From: a virus
Strand: one strand, 5' to 3'
Length of the DNA: 51,845 nt
IMG/VR virus record: IMGVR_UViG_3300035670_013246
Coordinates: 1-51,845 of that record
How positions within the stretch are numbered: position 1 is the stretch's first letter; the number at the start of each line of letters is the position of its first letter. Positions 36,571 through 48,300 of this stretch are shown piece after piece. A program made the position numbers and the translations under genes. Below the pieces are notes generated by a model. The model was not told where the DNA came from, did not search any database, and saw only the letters and a program-made list of their open reading frames with translations.

Positions 36571-37316
36571 GCTTGATCACACAGCTGCAGAAGCTTGAAC
36601 CGGGCGCTGAGATCCTGCTGTTCGAGCTGGATGGCTCGGATTTTGGCGCCGATATGTTGCGCTTCCATGGACATGCAATACCGCACACGGCACAGGAACT
36701 GGCCGCCGCTGGCGCGAACGCCGACCAGCTGCCTGCCAAGTCGATCTGGTGGCAGGGCAATGAATACGGTGCCTGGCCCATGCAGATCGACGGCATTGAG
36801 GCGAACTCGGACGGCACTGCCGTTCGGCCCACGCTGACCGTGGGCAACGTCAACGGCCGGATCACAGCCTTGTGCCTGGCCTTCGACAACCTGCTTGAGT
36901 TCAAGCTGACCATGCGTCACACCATGGCTCGCTATTTGGATGCTGTGAATTTTCCGGCAGGCAACCCGGAGGCCGACCCGGCCGAGGAAGCTATCGAGGT
37001 CTGGTACATCGACCAGAAGGTGTCCGAGAACGGCACGACTGTGTCTTGGGAGCTGGCCAGCCCTGGCGACGTGGGCGGGGAGACGATCGGCCGGCAGATG
37101 ACGCAACTGTGCCACTGGGCAATGACCGCCGGCTACCGTGGCCCGAACTGCGGCTACACCGGCCCGTACTTCGATCTCGACGGCAATCCCACCAACGATC
37201 CGGCCAAGGACCAGTGCAATGGCTGCCTGGATTCGGGCTGCGTTGTGCGGTTCGGTGAAGGTAATCCGAATAGTTTTGGTGGTTTCCCTGCTGTTTCACT
37301 CATCGCACGGAGCTGA
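36567..37316 (+). CDS. Minor tail protein L-like (249 aa)
   Basis: The protein matches lambda gpL: GAEILLFELDGSDFGADMLRFHGHAI at the start and a C-terminal region with cysteines in QLCHWAMTAGYRGPNCGYTG, DQCNGCLDSGCVV. In lambda these cysteines hold an iron-sulfur cluster at the tail tip. The four-cysteine pattern is complete here, so the cluster is probably conserved. Confidence 0.9.
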   Translation: MSLITQLQKLEPGAEILLFELDGSDFGADMLRFHGHAIPHTAQELAAAGANADQLPAKSIWWQGNEYGAWPMQIDGIEANSDGTAVRPTLTVGNVNGRITALCLAFDNLLEFKLTMRHTMARYLDAVNFPAGNPEADPAEEAIEVWYIDQKVSENGTTVSWELASPGDVGGETIGRQMTQLCHWAMTAGYRGPNCGYTGPYFDLDGNPTNDPAKDQCNGCLDSGCVVRFGEGNPNSFGGFPAVSLIARS

Positions 37317-37318
37317 CC

Positions 37319-38074
37319 ATGCGCAAACACATCCTCGCCGCAGTGCAAGCGCACGCTGCGGACTGCTATCCCACTGAATCGTGCGGGCTGATCCTGGCCG
37401 TGGGCCGCAGACAGGTCTACTTCCCGTGTGCCAACGTGGCCACCGAGCCAACCGAGGAATTCCGGATCGCGCCGGAGCAGTACGCGGCGGCCGAAGACCT
37501 TGGTGAGGTGATCGGCATCGTGCACTCGCACCCAGACGCCACCAGCAGGCCGTCACCGCGCGACCTGGCGATGTGTGAGGCCACCGGCCTGCCTTGGCAC
37601 ATTCTGTCATGGCCGGAGGGCGACCTGCGCACCATCACGCCCACCGGTCATACGCCGCTGCTTGGGCGTCCGTTCGTGCACGGCGCCTGGGACTGCTGGC
37701 AGGTCTGTGCGGACTGGTTCAGGCGCGAGTGGGGTCTGGAGTTTCCAGCGTACGCCAGGGAGGAGGGGTGGTGGGAGCAGGCAGACGGCCCGAGCCTGTA
37801 CGAGCGGGCCTATGAGTCTGCTGGCTTCTACCAGGTCAGCCAGCCGCAGCGCGGCGACATGATCGTCATGGCCGTTGGGCGTACCGCGCACCCGAACCAC
37901 GCGGGCATCTACTTGGGCGGCGACGCACAGCTGCCCAGCGAGCAGGCACAGGTGTTCGGCCCCGGCCCATTCCTGATGCACCACCTGTACGGCAGGCCAT
38001 CAGAAATCATCGTGTTTGGTGGCCCCTGGCTCGACCGGACTCGCCTAGTTCTACGCCATCTAGACGGCAGGTGA
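37319..38074 (+). CDS. Tail tip assembly protein K-like: JAMM plus NlpC/P60 (251 aa)
   Basis: Residues ~60-82 (EVIGIVHSHPDATSRPSPRD) contain the H-x-H-x7-S-x2-D zinc site of Mov34/MPN peptidases. Residues 120-200 form an NlpC/P60 domain with Cys126 (GAWDCWQVC) and His194 (HPNHAGIYLG). Lambda gpK has the same two-domain plan and helps build the tail tip; the P60 domain may also cut peptidoglycan during entry. Confidence 0.92.
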   Translation: MRKHILAAVQAHAADCYPTESCGLILAVGRRQVYFPCANVATEPTEEFRIAPEQYAAAEDLGEVIGIVHSHPDATSRPSPRDLAMCEATGLPWHILSWPEGDLRTITPTGHTPLLGRPFVHGAWDCWQVCADWFRREWGLEFPAYAREEGWWEQADGPSLYERAYESAGFYQVSQPQRGDMIVMAVGRTAHPNHAGIYLGGDAQLPSEQAQVFGPGPFLMHHLYGRPSEIIVFGGPWLDRTRLVLRHLDGR

Positions 38075-38103
38075 TACATTCCGCCTTTTCAAGGAGGGAT
38101 GTC

Positions 38104-38580
38104 ATGCGAGTTTTGATCGGGGCGGCAGGTTTGATGCTGCTGGCCGGCTGCGGGAGCTCTGTAGAGGATAAGATGATGTCGGTTTGTACTGACATAGTTA
38201 AAATGTCAGTTGCCGATCCAGGCGCAATGATTGTTAACTCCAGCTCTGTGGTTTCTGCTCAAGCTACAGAGGGAAATGTTACAAGGTTCGCTGGACTTAA
38301 TTCAAAAGGAAAACTTAATGACGACCAGAAGGCTGCACTAGAGATTCGAGTTAAAAATATCTCGAAAATCAAGGAAAGCTATGCAAATGTCGATTATACA
38401 GATAGATCGAGCGGCGCTCGTCGGGAGAAGGCTACCTGTTGGTTCATGGACATAGGCAGTGGATTCGAGCTTGGTTCGGTAACTGCAGCTGGGAAAGGAT
38501 ATTCTGGTATCTCATTGATTTCATTGCTTGTAGCTCATGGTCGCCCTGCTGGTCTGAGTCCGTCGAATATAATTGAGTAA
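38104..38580 (+). CDS. Lipoprotein moron between tail genes K and I (158 aa)
   Basis: The N-terminus MRVLIGAAGLMLLAGC is a lipoprotein signal with Cys16 in an LAGC lipobox. The rest (DKMMSVCTDIVKMSVADPGAMIVNSSSVVSAQ...) is soluble and contains two further cysteines. AAGGAGGG gives a strong ribosome site. Codon use is visibly more AT-rich than the tail genes around it, and no tail homologue has a lipoprotein here. The position and signal suggest an outer-membrane or periplasmic superinfection-exclusion factor (Cor/Llp-like role), which is inference. A hairpin follows the gene. Confidence 0.78.
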   Translation: MRVLIGAAGLMLLAGCGSSVEDKMMSVCTDIVKMSVADPGAMIVNSSSVVSAQATEGNVTRFAGLNSKGKLNDDQKAALEIRVKNISKIKESYANVDYTDRSSGARREKATCWFMDIGSGFELGSVTAAGKGYSGISLISLLVAHGRPAGLSPSNIIE

Positions 38581-38619
38581 TTCCCGCCAGCCGTGTCGCC
38601 GGTCTACGTTGTGATTATA

Positions 38620-38640
38620 CAGCCCGCATTTTGCGGGCTG
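38620..38640 (+). terminator. Hairpin after the lipoprotein gene
   Basis: CAGCCCGCA-TTT-TGCGGGCTG is a perfect 9-bp stem followed by TTCTGT. The ribosome site of the I-like gene (GGAGAAGGG) comes next. Confidence 0.65.
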
Positions 38641-38661
38641 TTCTGTATCTGGAGAAGGGAA

Positions 38662-39249
38662 ATGCTGGAAGCGTCACCAATAACAGTTATTAAGCTCTCT
38701 GGGTCGCTGGCTCAGAAATTCGGTCGCACACACCATCGTCAAATCGACAGCGGTGAGACATGGGAGATATTTAAGGCCCTCAAGGTCACGCTGCAGGGAT
38801 TTGAGGAGGAAATCAAACGTTTGGACGGCCTTGGCATGTGCTTCGCCATCTTTCGCAACCGTAAGAACGTTGGACTTAATGACTTGGGAAGGCGCGGAAC
38901 CCAAGAGGTTCGAATTGTTCCAGTCATTGAGGGAAGCAAGCGGGGTGGCATCCTTCAGGTTGTCATCGGCGCAGCCTTGATCATAGCGTCGACATTCGCA
39001 TCTGGTGGCCTCGCTGCAGGCTTGATGGGGGCTGGCGTGGCCAACGTCGCGGGGGGAGCTATCCAACTGCTCAGCCCTCAAGCAAATGGCCTATCGCAGA
39101 GCGCTGCGCCCGAAAACATACCAAGTTACTCTTTCGGCTCTGCTAAGAACACCACAGCAAGCGGCAACCCTGTACCGATCTGCATCGGCGAGCGCCGTTG
39201 GGGCGGGGCAATTATTTCGGCCTCGATCGAGGCGCAAGACAAGGCCTAG
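38662..39249 (+). CDS. Tail assembly protein I-like (195 aa)
   Basis: The product (SPITVIKLSGSLAQKFGRTHHRQIDSGETWEIFKALKVTLQGFEEEIKRL...) matches the lambda gpI family, with a ubiquitin-like N-terminal half, a hydrophobic glycine-rich segment (GAALIIASTFASGGLAAGLMGAGVANVAGG) and the C-terminal NPVPICIGERRWGGAIISASIEAQDK typical of the family. gpI is needed for tail tip assembly and leaves the particle. The ATG at 38662 follows GGAGAAGGG. Confidence 0.9.
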   Translation: MLEASPITVIKLSGSLAQKFGRTHHRQIDSGETWEIFKALKVTLQGFEEEIKRLDGLGMCFAIFRNRKNVGLNDLGRRGTQEVRIVPVIEGSKRGGILQVVIGAALIIASTFASGGLAAGLMGAGVANVAGGAIQLLSPQANGLSQSAAPENIPSYSFGSAKNTTASGNPVPICIGERRWGGAIISASIEAQDKA

Positions 39250-39267
39250 CGCCAACTCAGTGAACAG

Positions 39268-39288
39268 ACCGCCTCCGGGCGGTTTTTT
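39268..39288 (+). terminator. Terminator-like hairpin directly before the J gene
   Basis: ACCGCC-TCCG-GGCGGT followed by six T, the same stem as at 32905-32925. The J ribosome site CGGAGG and ATG (39306) follow immediately. Confidence 0.72.
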
Positions 39289-39305
39289 ATTGCCCGGAGG
39301 AAAGC

Positions 39306-42300
39306 ATGGGCCCAGCAGATCACGTTGCTATCACTGGCGCCAAGGGCGGCAGCAGCAAGCCGAAAACGCCTGTAGAGGCACCCGATAGCCTGCAGTCCAC
39401 CAACATCGGCAAGATTCTGATTGCCGTGGGGGAGGGGGAGTTCGATGAGGAGCCGACGGATCGCGATATCTACCTCGATAACACCCCGATCATGGATGCC
39501 AGCGGAAGCGTGAATTTCCCTGGGGTGCGGTGGGAGTGGCGCTCGGGCTCGATCGAGCAGGACTACATCCAGGGTATCCCTGCGATCGAGAACGAGACCA
39601 CCGTTAATGTGGAACTGCGCAGCGACAACCCATTTGCCCGAGCCCTGAGCAACATCCAGCTCTCGGCCGTGCGCGTGCGAATGGCCTGGCCGCGCCTGGC
39701 GCAGCAGGACAGCAGTGGCAATACCAACGGCTACCGCATTGAGTACGCCATCGATATCGCTACCGATGGCGGCGCCTATGTCGAGGCGCACCTGGGGGCA
39801 GTGGACGGCAAGACCACCAACGGCTACCAGCGCTCGGTACGCGTCAACCTGCCCAAGGCAACCTCCGGCTGGATGCTGCGCGTGCGCCGTATCACTCCGA
39901 ATGCCAACAGCGGCACCGTGGCCGACACGATGACCATCGCTGGCTACACCGAGATCATCGACCAGAAGCTGCGTTACCCGAACACTGCGCTGCTGTATAT
40001 CGAGTTCGACGCCCAGCAGTTCCAGAACATCCCTGCGGTAACCGTGAAGTGCAAGGCCAAGCGCTGGCCGGTGCCGACCAACTACGATCCCGTTGCGCGC
40101 ACCTATGCCGGCGTATGGGACGGCACCTTCAAGCAGGCCTGGACCAACAACCCGGCGTTTGTGACCTATGGTCTGTGCGTCGAGGACCGTTTTGGCTTGG
40201 GCAAGCGCATCAAGTCGTGGATGGTCGATAAGTGGGAGATGTACCGCATCGCCCAGTATTGCGACCAGCAGGTGCCGAATGGGCAGGGCGGTCAGGAGCC
40301 GCGTTTTCTGTGCGACATGAACCTTCAGGGCCGCGCCGAAGCCTGGACCTTGCTGCGCGACCTCTCGGCGATTTACCGGGGCATGGTGTACTGGGCTCAC
40401 GGCTCTCTGTTCATGCAGGCAGACATGCCGCGCGCCCAGGATATCGACTACGTGTTCACCCGGGCCAACGTCATCGACGGTGAGTTCGTTTACGGCGGTG
40501 CCGAGCGTAACACGCACTACAGCCGGGCTCTGGTCAGCTACGACAACCCGGCCAACAACTATGACACCGATGTAATCCCGGTCACGGACAACACTCTCCA
40601 GCGCCGGTACCGGGACCGGCCGGTGGAGATTTCAGCCATCGGCTGCACCCGTGCGTCCGAGGCCCAGCGCCGCGGCAAGTGGGCGCTGTTGAGCAACAAC
40701 CAGGACCGCACCGTCACATTCAAGACCGGCATGGAAGGGCGCATTCCGCTGCCTGGCTACGTCATTCCCGTCGCAGACGAGCTGGTTGCGGGCCGTCCAA
40801 ACGGCGGTCGGATTTCGGCGGCTGCCGGCCGCGTCGTGACTTTGGACCGTGACACGCCGATCAAGGCTGGCGACCGGCTGATCTTGAATCTGCCGAACGG
40901 CACCGCCCAGGCACGCACGGTGCAGTCGGTCGCCGGCCGCGCGGTGACGGTAACCACCGCGTATGGCGTGCAGCCCGAGCCGGAACTGCAGTGGGCAATC
41001 GATTACCACGACCTGGCGGTGCAGCTGTTCCGGGTGCTGAAGACAACGCGCACCCAAGAGGGCGAGTACGAGATCACCGCGCTCGAGTTCAACCCGAGCA
41101 AATTCGCGGCGATCGATACCGGCGCCAAGCTGGACGAGCGACCGATCAGCGTTATCCCGGTGACCACCGTGCAGCCCCCGGCTAGCGTTACTCTGTCGTC
41201 CGCCCACATGATCGACCAGGGGCTCGCGGTCAGCACCATGACCATCGCCTGGCCGGCAGTGGAGGGCGCTGTCGCCTATGACGTGGAGTGGCGCAAGGAC
41301 AACGGCAACTGGGTTCGCGTACAGCGCACCGGTGCGGCGTCTGTCGACGTGGTTGGTATTTACGCTGGCGCCTACTTGGCGCGTGTGCGTGCGGTAAGTG
41401 CGTTCGACAGTACATCGATCTGGAAGAGCTCGGCTCTGACCCAGCTGAACGGCAAAGAGGGCTTGCCAGCGGCCGTTACCTTCCTGACCACCGAGAGCCT
41501 GCTGTTCGGCATCGGTATCAAGTGGGGCTTTCCGGCCGGAGCCGAGGACACCCAGCGTACTGAGCTGTGGTACAGCGAAGGCGCTGAACTGGACAAGGCC
41601 ACCAAGCTGGCCGACCTGGCCTACCCGCAAAACGAACACGTCATGCAGGGGCTGCGCGCCGGGCAGACGTTCTACTTCTGGGTCCGTCTGGTAGACCGCA
41701 CTGGTAACGTCGGTCCTTGGTATCCGGTCGGCGGCGCAGTGGTCAGTGGCCAGGCCAGTGCAGACGCAGGCCCTATCCTCGAACAGATTGCAAAACAGAT
41801 CACCGAGACCGAGCTGGGTAAGGAACTGACCGAACGCATCGACCTGATCGACAAGAATGGACCCGGCTCGGTTAATGAACGCGTTGGTGAGGTCCGCAAC
41901 GAGCTCAACGAGCAGATTGCCGAGGTCAATTCATCAATCCAGTCGGTCAATGACTCGTTGACGGCCGCGCGGGATGATTTGCAGCTGCAGATCAATGCGG
42001 TAGACCAGGATGTCGAAGCCGCCAAAGTCGCGCTCCAGCAACAGATCGCCGCGGTTGATCAGGAGGTTGATGCTGCCAAGGCAGACCTGCAGCAGCAGAT
42101 CAACAGCGTGTCCGTGCTGGCCGGCTCGCTGCCGTACAACAAGGACAAGGCCTACAGCATTAACCAGGGCACACTGGGCGCCGACGGCAAGCTGTATCAG
42201 GCGTTGAAGGCGGTACCGAAGAACAACCCGCCGCCAAACGCGACGTACTGGACGGATGTTGGCCAGGCCATCGTCACGGCGGCCGGTACCGCCGCGCGTG

Positions 42301-45300
42301 TGTCCAAGGTCGAAACTGACGTGACCACGCTGGACGGCAAGACGACTGCCCAGGCCACGCAGCTCAATGGCCTGCAGACCAGCCTGACCACCATCAACCA
42401 GAACGTGACCACCGCGCAGCAGGCAGCTGAAGCGGCAAACACGCTGGCAGGTGGCAAGGGCAAGGTCATCATCCAGGCGGCGGCCCCGGCGGTTGCCGAT
42501 CGGCTGGCCCAGAATCTCTGGATCGATACCACGGGCAACGCCAACACGCCGAAACGCTGGAGTGGCAGCGCCTGGGTGGCGGTCACGGACAAGGCTGCTA
42601 CGGATGCGGCGGCGGCGGCCGCGAGCGCTTTGGCGCTGGCCCAGACCAAGGCTGACGCCACGGTGGTAAACAACCTGACCCTGCGCGTCTCGGATGCCGA
42701 GGGCAAGCTGGTGGCCGAAGGTCAGCGGCTGGATGGCATGCAGACCAGCCTGGACGGCAAGGCGACCTCGGCCGCCCTGCAGCAGGTCACCAGCCGTGTC
42801 ACCGCGACCGAAGGTAAGAACGCCACTCAAGACCAGCAGATCAGCTCGCAGAGTTCTGCCATCGTCTCGCTCACCGACAGCGTGGCCAAGAAGGCCGAAG
42901 TCTCGACCGTGCAGGCCCTTAGCAACGTGGTGAACCAGCAAGGTCAAGACCTCGCTGCGCAGGGGCAGTCGCTGGTCAGCATCAATGCTGCTCTGCCGAC
43001 GATGGGCGGAGAGAACCTGGTCTACAACCCCTCGTTCGAGCGACAAACCGATAACAATGGCGTTGCCCAGGCATGGTGGCACGACCGGTCGAGCAACGTC
43101 GGCAGCAGCGTGCCGTCGCTGGTCCCCTCGAAGCTTGCCGCAGGTGTCGCGCAGCGTCTTGATGTCACCGACATTCCCACCAATGGCTGGGCCCGGGTTT
43201 ATCTGCGGGCGTCGCTCAAAGCGATCAAAGTCCGGCCGGGCGCCGTTTACACCGCCTCGGTGTACATGCGGGGCACTGCAGGGCTGCGGATTTTGGCCCA
43301 GGTGTATAGCCGAGACGCGGCCGGGGTCAACAGCGTTTCATGGCCAGGCAACCGAGTCGACGCAGCCGAGACATGGCAGCGGGTATCGGTGACCTTCACC
43401 GCCACCGACCAGACCGTCGACGTCTGGCCAGCGGCGGTTGTCTATGGTGGGGCCGGTGTCACTGCAGGGTTTATCGAAGTCGATCAGTACCAGCTGGAGG
43501 AGGGTTCCCAAGCAAGTGGTTGGCGTGACAATGGACAGGTCGAGGCCGGGAACCAGGCGGCCACAGCGGCCGCTGTCGATGCCATGTCCGCCAAGGTGAC
43601 CCAACAGGGCGCCGACCTGGCCAGCGTGTCGAGCAAGACCACCTCCCTGGAAAACAGCCTGACCACTACCAATGGCAACGTCACGACGGCGCAGCAGGCG
43701 GCACAAGCGGCGTCCGACGCGGCCGGTGCCAAGGGCAAGGTGCTGTACCAGTCGACCGCGCCGGCCGTGGCAGATCGCCTGGCCCAGAACCTGTGGATCG
43801 ACACCACGGGCAATGCCAACACGCCGAAACGCTGGAACGGCAGCACCTGGGTGGCGGTGAGCGACAAGGTGGCCACGGACGCGGCCGCCGCCGCAGCCAG
43901 TGCGCTGAGTCAGGTGGCCACCAAGGCAGAAGCGTCGGCCGTGAACTCGCTGACCAACCGGGTGATCAGCGCCGAAGGCACTCTCACCAGCAACAGCAGC
44001 GATATCACCCAGCTGAAGAACAGCCTGAGTGCCGCGCAGTCGTTCGTTGCCGGTAAGGCGTGGGAGTTCACCGGCTCGGCCCGGGGATGGTTCGGCACCA
44101 TCAGTGGCTCGACATTTGTCGCGGGTCCGTTGTTCGCGACTGCCAGCAACTGCCCTAACCTGCAGTGTAACTTTACCCCGACGTTCCCAGGCGCCGAAAA
44201 CCCGTACTTGCGCATCCGGCTGCGTCGGCGCAACACGGCCCGCGCAGGCGCGCAGATGTATTGGGCGAACGAAGATGGCGGCCTGGCAGAAGCCCGGCGC
44301 ATGGCCTGGACGATCAACACCGCCACGACCGATTGGCAGGATATCGAGATTGACCTGTCTGGCCACACTGGCTGGACCGGCAAGAATATCTTGGCGATTC
44401 GCCTGGACATGATGAGCGCGGCGGACACCACGGGCGAAATGGACATTGCCTACATCGCCGTCGGCCGGCGCTCGGTTGCGGCGTCTGCGGAAGCGGTATC
44501 CAGCCTGAGCAGTGCTGTCAGCGACGCAGATGGCAAGCTGACCAGTCAGGGCGGGTCTATCGTCAGCTTGCAAAACGGTCTGACTACGACCAATCAGGGC
44601 GTTACCGCTGCCCAGCAAGCGGCGCAGGCGGCCGCGACGGCGGCGGGGGCGAAAGGCGAGGTCATCTATGGATCGACCGCGCCTGCAGCTGACAAGCGCC
44701 TGGCGCAAAACCTGTGGATCGACACCACCGGCAACGCCAATACGCCGAAACGCTGGAGCGGTAGCGGCTGGGTCGCGGTGAGCGACAAGGTGGCCACCGA
44801 TGCAGCTGCAGCAGCTCAATCGGCACTGACGGAAGTGGCCAAGAAAGCTGACGCCTCGACCGTGCAGGCGCTGAGCAACGTGGTCAATCAGCACGGGCAG
44901 GATCTGACAGCGCAGGGGCAATCGCTGACAGAGATCAAAGTCTCGATCGGCCAGGCAGGCGGTGAAAACTGGATCTACAACCCGTCGTTTGAAAAACAGG
45001 GCTCCAATGGCTTTGCCGAGGGCTGGGCCGCTGCCGGCGCAAGCGGGGTCAACACGACCGCGAGCCTGGTGGCGTCGGCTATGGCCGCTGGCGAGATAGC
45101 GCAGCGTATCGATGTGACGGGGATATCAGCGTCTGCCTGGTCCAGAATCGGCAACCCGTCAGCTCGACGGATCGAGGTAACCCGCGGCACGCCGGTCACG
45201 ATGTCTGCGTTTGTTCGTGGCACGCCCGGGGTCAATGTGCGGTGCGAGATCCAATTCTTGAACAGCGCAGGGGTTGGCATCAGTGGGGTGCCGGTCGCCG

Positions 45301-48300
45301 CCAATACGCCATTGACCTCAGAGTTTGCCCGGATCTCGCACAGTGTTGTCCCGCCTCAGGGTGCAGTCAGGTGCAATTACTTCGTCACGATTTACGGCAC
45401 TGCGTCGATCAACGCCGGCTTCATGGAGGTGGACAGAACCCAGATTGAATTCAGCCCCGTCATGACGGGATGGCGCGATAACGGTGCCGTCAACTCGGCC
45501 GCTGCTGCTGCCACTTCGACCGCTGTTCAGAACCTCAGTGGCCGAGTGGATCAGACGGAGTCTTCACTGACAGCCCAGTCCGGAGCGGTCGTTTCACTCC
45601 AAAATGGGCTGACCACCACCAATGGTAACGTCACGGCGGCGCAGCAGGCCGCTCAAGCCGCCGCAACGGCAGCAGGTGCAAAGGGCGAGGTGATCTACGG
45701 AGCTGCTGCGCCGGCGGCTGACAAACGTCTTGCGCAGAATCTGTGGATCGACACCACTGGGAATGCCAACATGCCCAAGCGCTGGAGCGGTTCGGCCTGG
45801 GTGCCTGTGACGGATAAAGTGGCCACGGATGCCGCCGCCGCCGCTGCCAGTGCGTTGAGTCAGGTGGCCAACAAGGCAGATGCCTCAGCGGTGCAGGCCC
45901 TGACCAACACCGTTTCACAACAAGGCCAGCAGATAACCGCCGATGGCCAGGCGCTTGTCAGTATCAATGCCAACCTTTCACAGCGGCTGGACAACAGCCC
46001 CACCAAGGTTTATCAGAGCGTGTTTTCGGACATGGCGCTTGATAAATGGGTTTCCACCAATAGCGGCGCAGGCTCCACCGCGTCGTTCTCGAACGTTGCC
46101 GGGAATGCCAGCGGCGCTACCTTGACGTTGAGCGGCGGTGGCAGCAACGCAACCTGGTGGGGGGCTTCGACCCGGAAAATCCGGTTTGACCCAGAGAGGC
46201 TTTACAAGCTCACAGTGCGCGTTCAACAGCTCACCCTCGGCAAGGGCGCTCCCGTGACCTATGCGGGGCTTGATGGTTTTGCCGAAGATGGTGTGACGCG
46301 CATTACCACCACTGGTACTTCCGGGGTCGGCTCTTCGCATTACGTGGTCATCAATGGCAGGCCTCAGCCACAAGGGGAGTGGGTGACCCACACTTCGTAC
46401 GTCAAAGGTCACACTGTCGGGAGCGAGACCGGCGGGGCGGGTGCCGGTACCGTTGCAGATCCCAAGCGGATGAAGGCAGGGGTCGCCTGGATATCGCCGA
46501 TGGTTATCGCGGGTTACAGCATGGTAGGCGGTGACCTGGCGGTGGACTTCTTCACCATTGACGATGTCACCGAGCAGGCGCAAATCGACAGCAATGCGAC
46601 AGCTACAAGTGCTTTGACCGGGCGGGTAACGTTGACGGAACAGGGGCTGACCAGCGCGTCTGGACAGTTGACCGAGCTGACCAACAGCATCGGTGATGCT
46701 GGATCAGAAAACCTGGTGTTCAATCCGTCGTTCGAAAAGGTGGACCCAGGCACCCCAGGCATGGCGGATGGCTGGTGGTATGACGGTACGGCGAGCGGTG
46801 GTCGCACGCCTACGCTGGTGCAATCAAGCCTGGCCTCGGGCTTTGCCCAGCGCCTGGATGTGACAGGCCTGACCCCAACGACCTGGGCTCGGGTCTATGT
46901 GAAATCGGTGGCCAGGTTTAAACCGGTACCGGGGAAGACTTACACCGCGTCCGTGTACCTGCGCGGCACGCCAGGCCTGCGGATTCTTCCGCAGGTGTAC
47001 GGGACCAGCGAAGCGGGATCAGGCCTTGAAACTTGGCCAGGGGCCCGGGTGGATGCCACTGAATCCTGGGTCCGGTTGTCTGTGACCTTTACCCCTGGTT
47101 CCGCCACCGCCAGGATCTATGCGGCATTCGTCGTGTATGGCGGCGCTTCGGTCAGTGGTGGTTACATTGAGGCCGATCGCTACCAGATCGAGGAGGGCAG
47201 CCGTGTCACGGGCTGGAGGGACAACGGACAGGCCATGAGCGCCCAGCAGTCCGCGACGTCTGCGGCTGTCGAATCGCTTACCTCTACCGTCTCGCAGCAA
47301 GGCAGCACGCTGTCCAGTGTGGGGAGCCGCACCACCAGTCTGGAAAACAGCCTGACTACTACCAATGGCAACGTCACGGCGGCGCAGCAGGCGGCACAAG
47401 CGGCGTCCGACGCGGCCGGTGCCAAGGGCAAGGTGCTGTACCAGTCGACCGCGCCGGCCGTGGCAGATCGCCTGGCCCAGAACCTGTGGATCGACACCAC
47501 CGGTAACGCCAACACGCCGAAACGGTGGAATGGCAGCACCTGGGTGGCGGTGAGCGACAAGGTGGCCACTGATGCTGCCGCCGCAGCGGCCGCAGCCAAT
47601 GCCCTGGCTGCGACCAAAGCGGATGCGTCGGCGGTGAACCTGCTGACCAACCGTGTCAGCAATGCCGAAGGCGTGCTCAGCAGCCAGAGCAGCGATATCA
47701 CCCAGCTCAAGAACAGCTTTGGCACTGCCCAGCCATTCGTGGCGGGCAAGGCCTGGGAGTTCATCGGCTCTACTCAAGGATGGGTAGGCACCATCGCCGG
47801 TTCGACCTTCACCGCTGGCCCGCTGTTCGCCACGGCGAGCAAATGCCCGAACCTGCAGTGCAACTTCACCCCGGCGATTGCCGGCGCCGAGAATCCTTAC
47901 CTGCGCATCCGGCTGCGTCGACGCAATACCACCCGCGCGGGAGCCCAGATGTATTGGGCGAACGAGGATGGCGGCCTGGCCGAAGCTCGCCGCATGGCGT
48001 GGACCATCAATCTGACCACCAACGATTGGCAAGACATTGAGTTTGACCTGTCTGGCCACGCCGGCTGGAACGGGAAAAACATCATCGCCATTCGCCTGGA
48101 CATGATGAACGCGGTGGACTCGTCAGGTGAAATCGACGTTGCCTACATCGCGGTTGGCCGCCGCTCGGCGGCTGCCTCGGCGCAGGCGGTGGCTAGCCTG
48201 GAGAGCAACGTTACCCAGCAGGGCGGCAAGCTCACCGCCGAGGGGCTGCGAATCGATGGGCTTTATACGTCGGTGGGCGATGCCAACGCGGCGATTCAGA

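Noticed and set aside
42450-47570. Regularly repeated DNA that could suggest a CRISPR or tandem-repeat array
   Set aside because: The repeats are in frame within a single coding sequence, differ in spacing (hundreds of bases) and encode a conserved protein unit.
39246-48059. Several long leftward frames opposite the J gene (for example 39246-40517, 41934-43082, 43338-44921, 47019-48059)
   Set aside because: They recur wherever the J repeats recur and mirror the repeat pattern, which is expected of antisense shadows; none has a plausible start.
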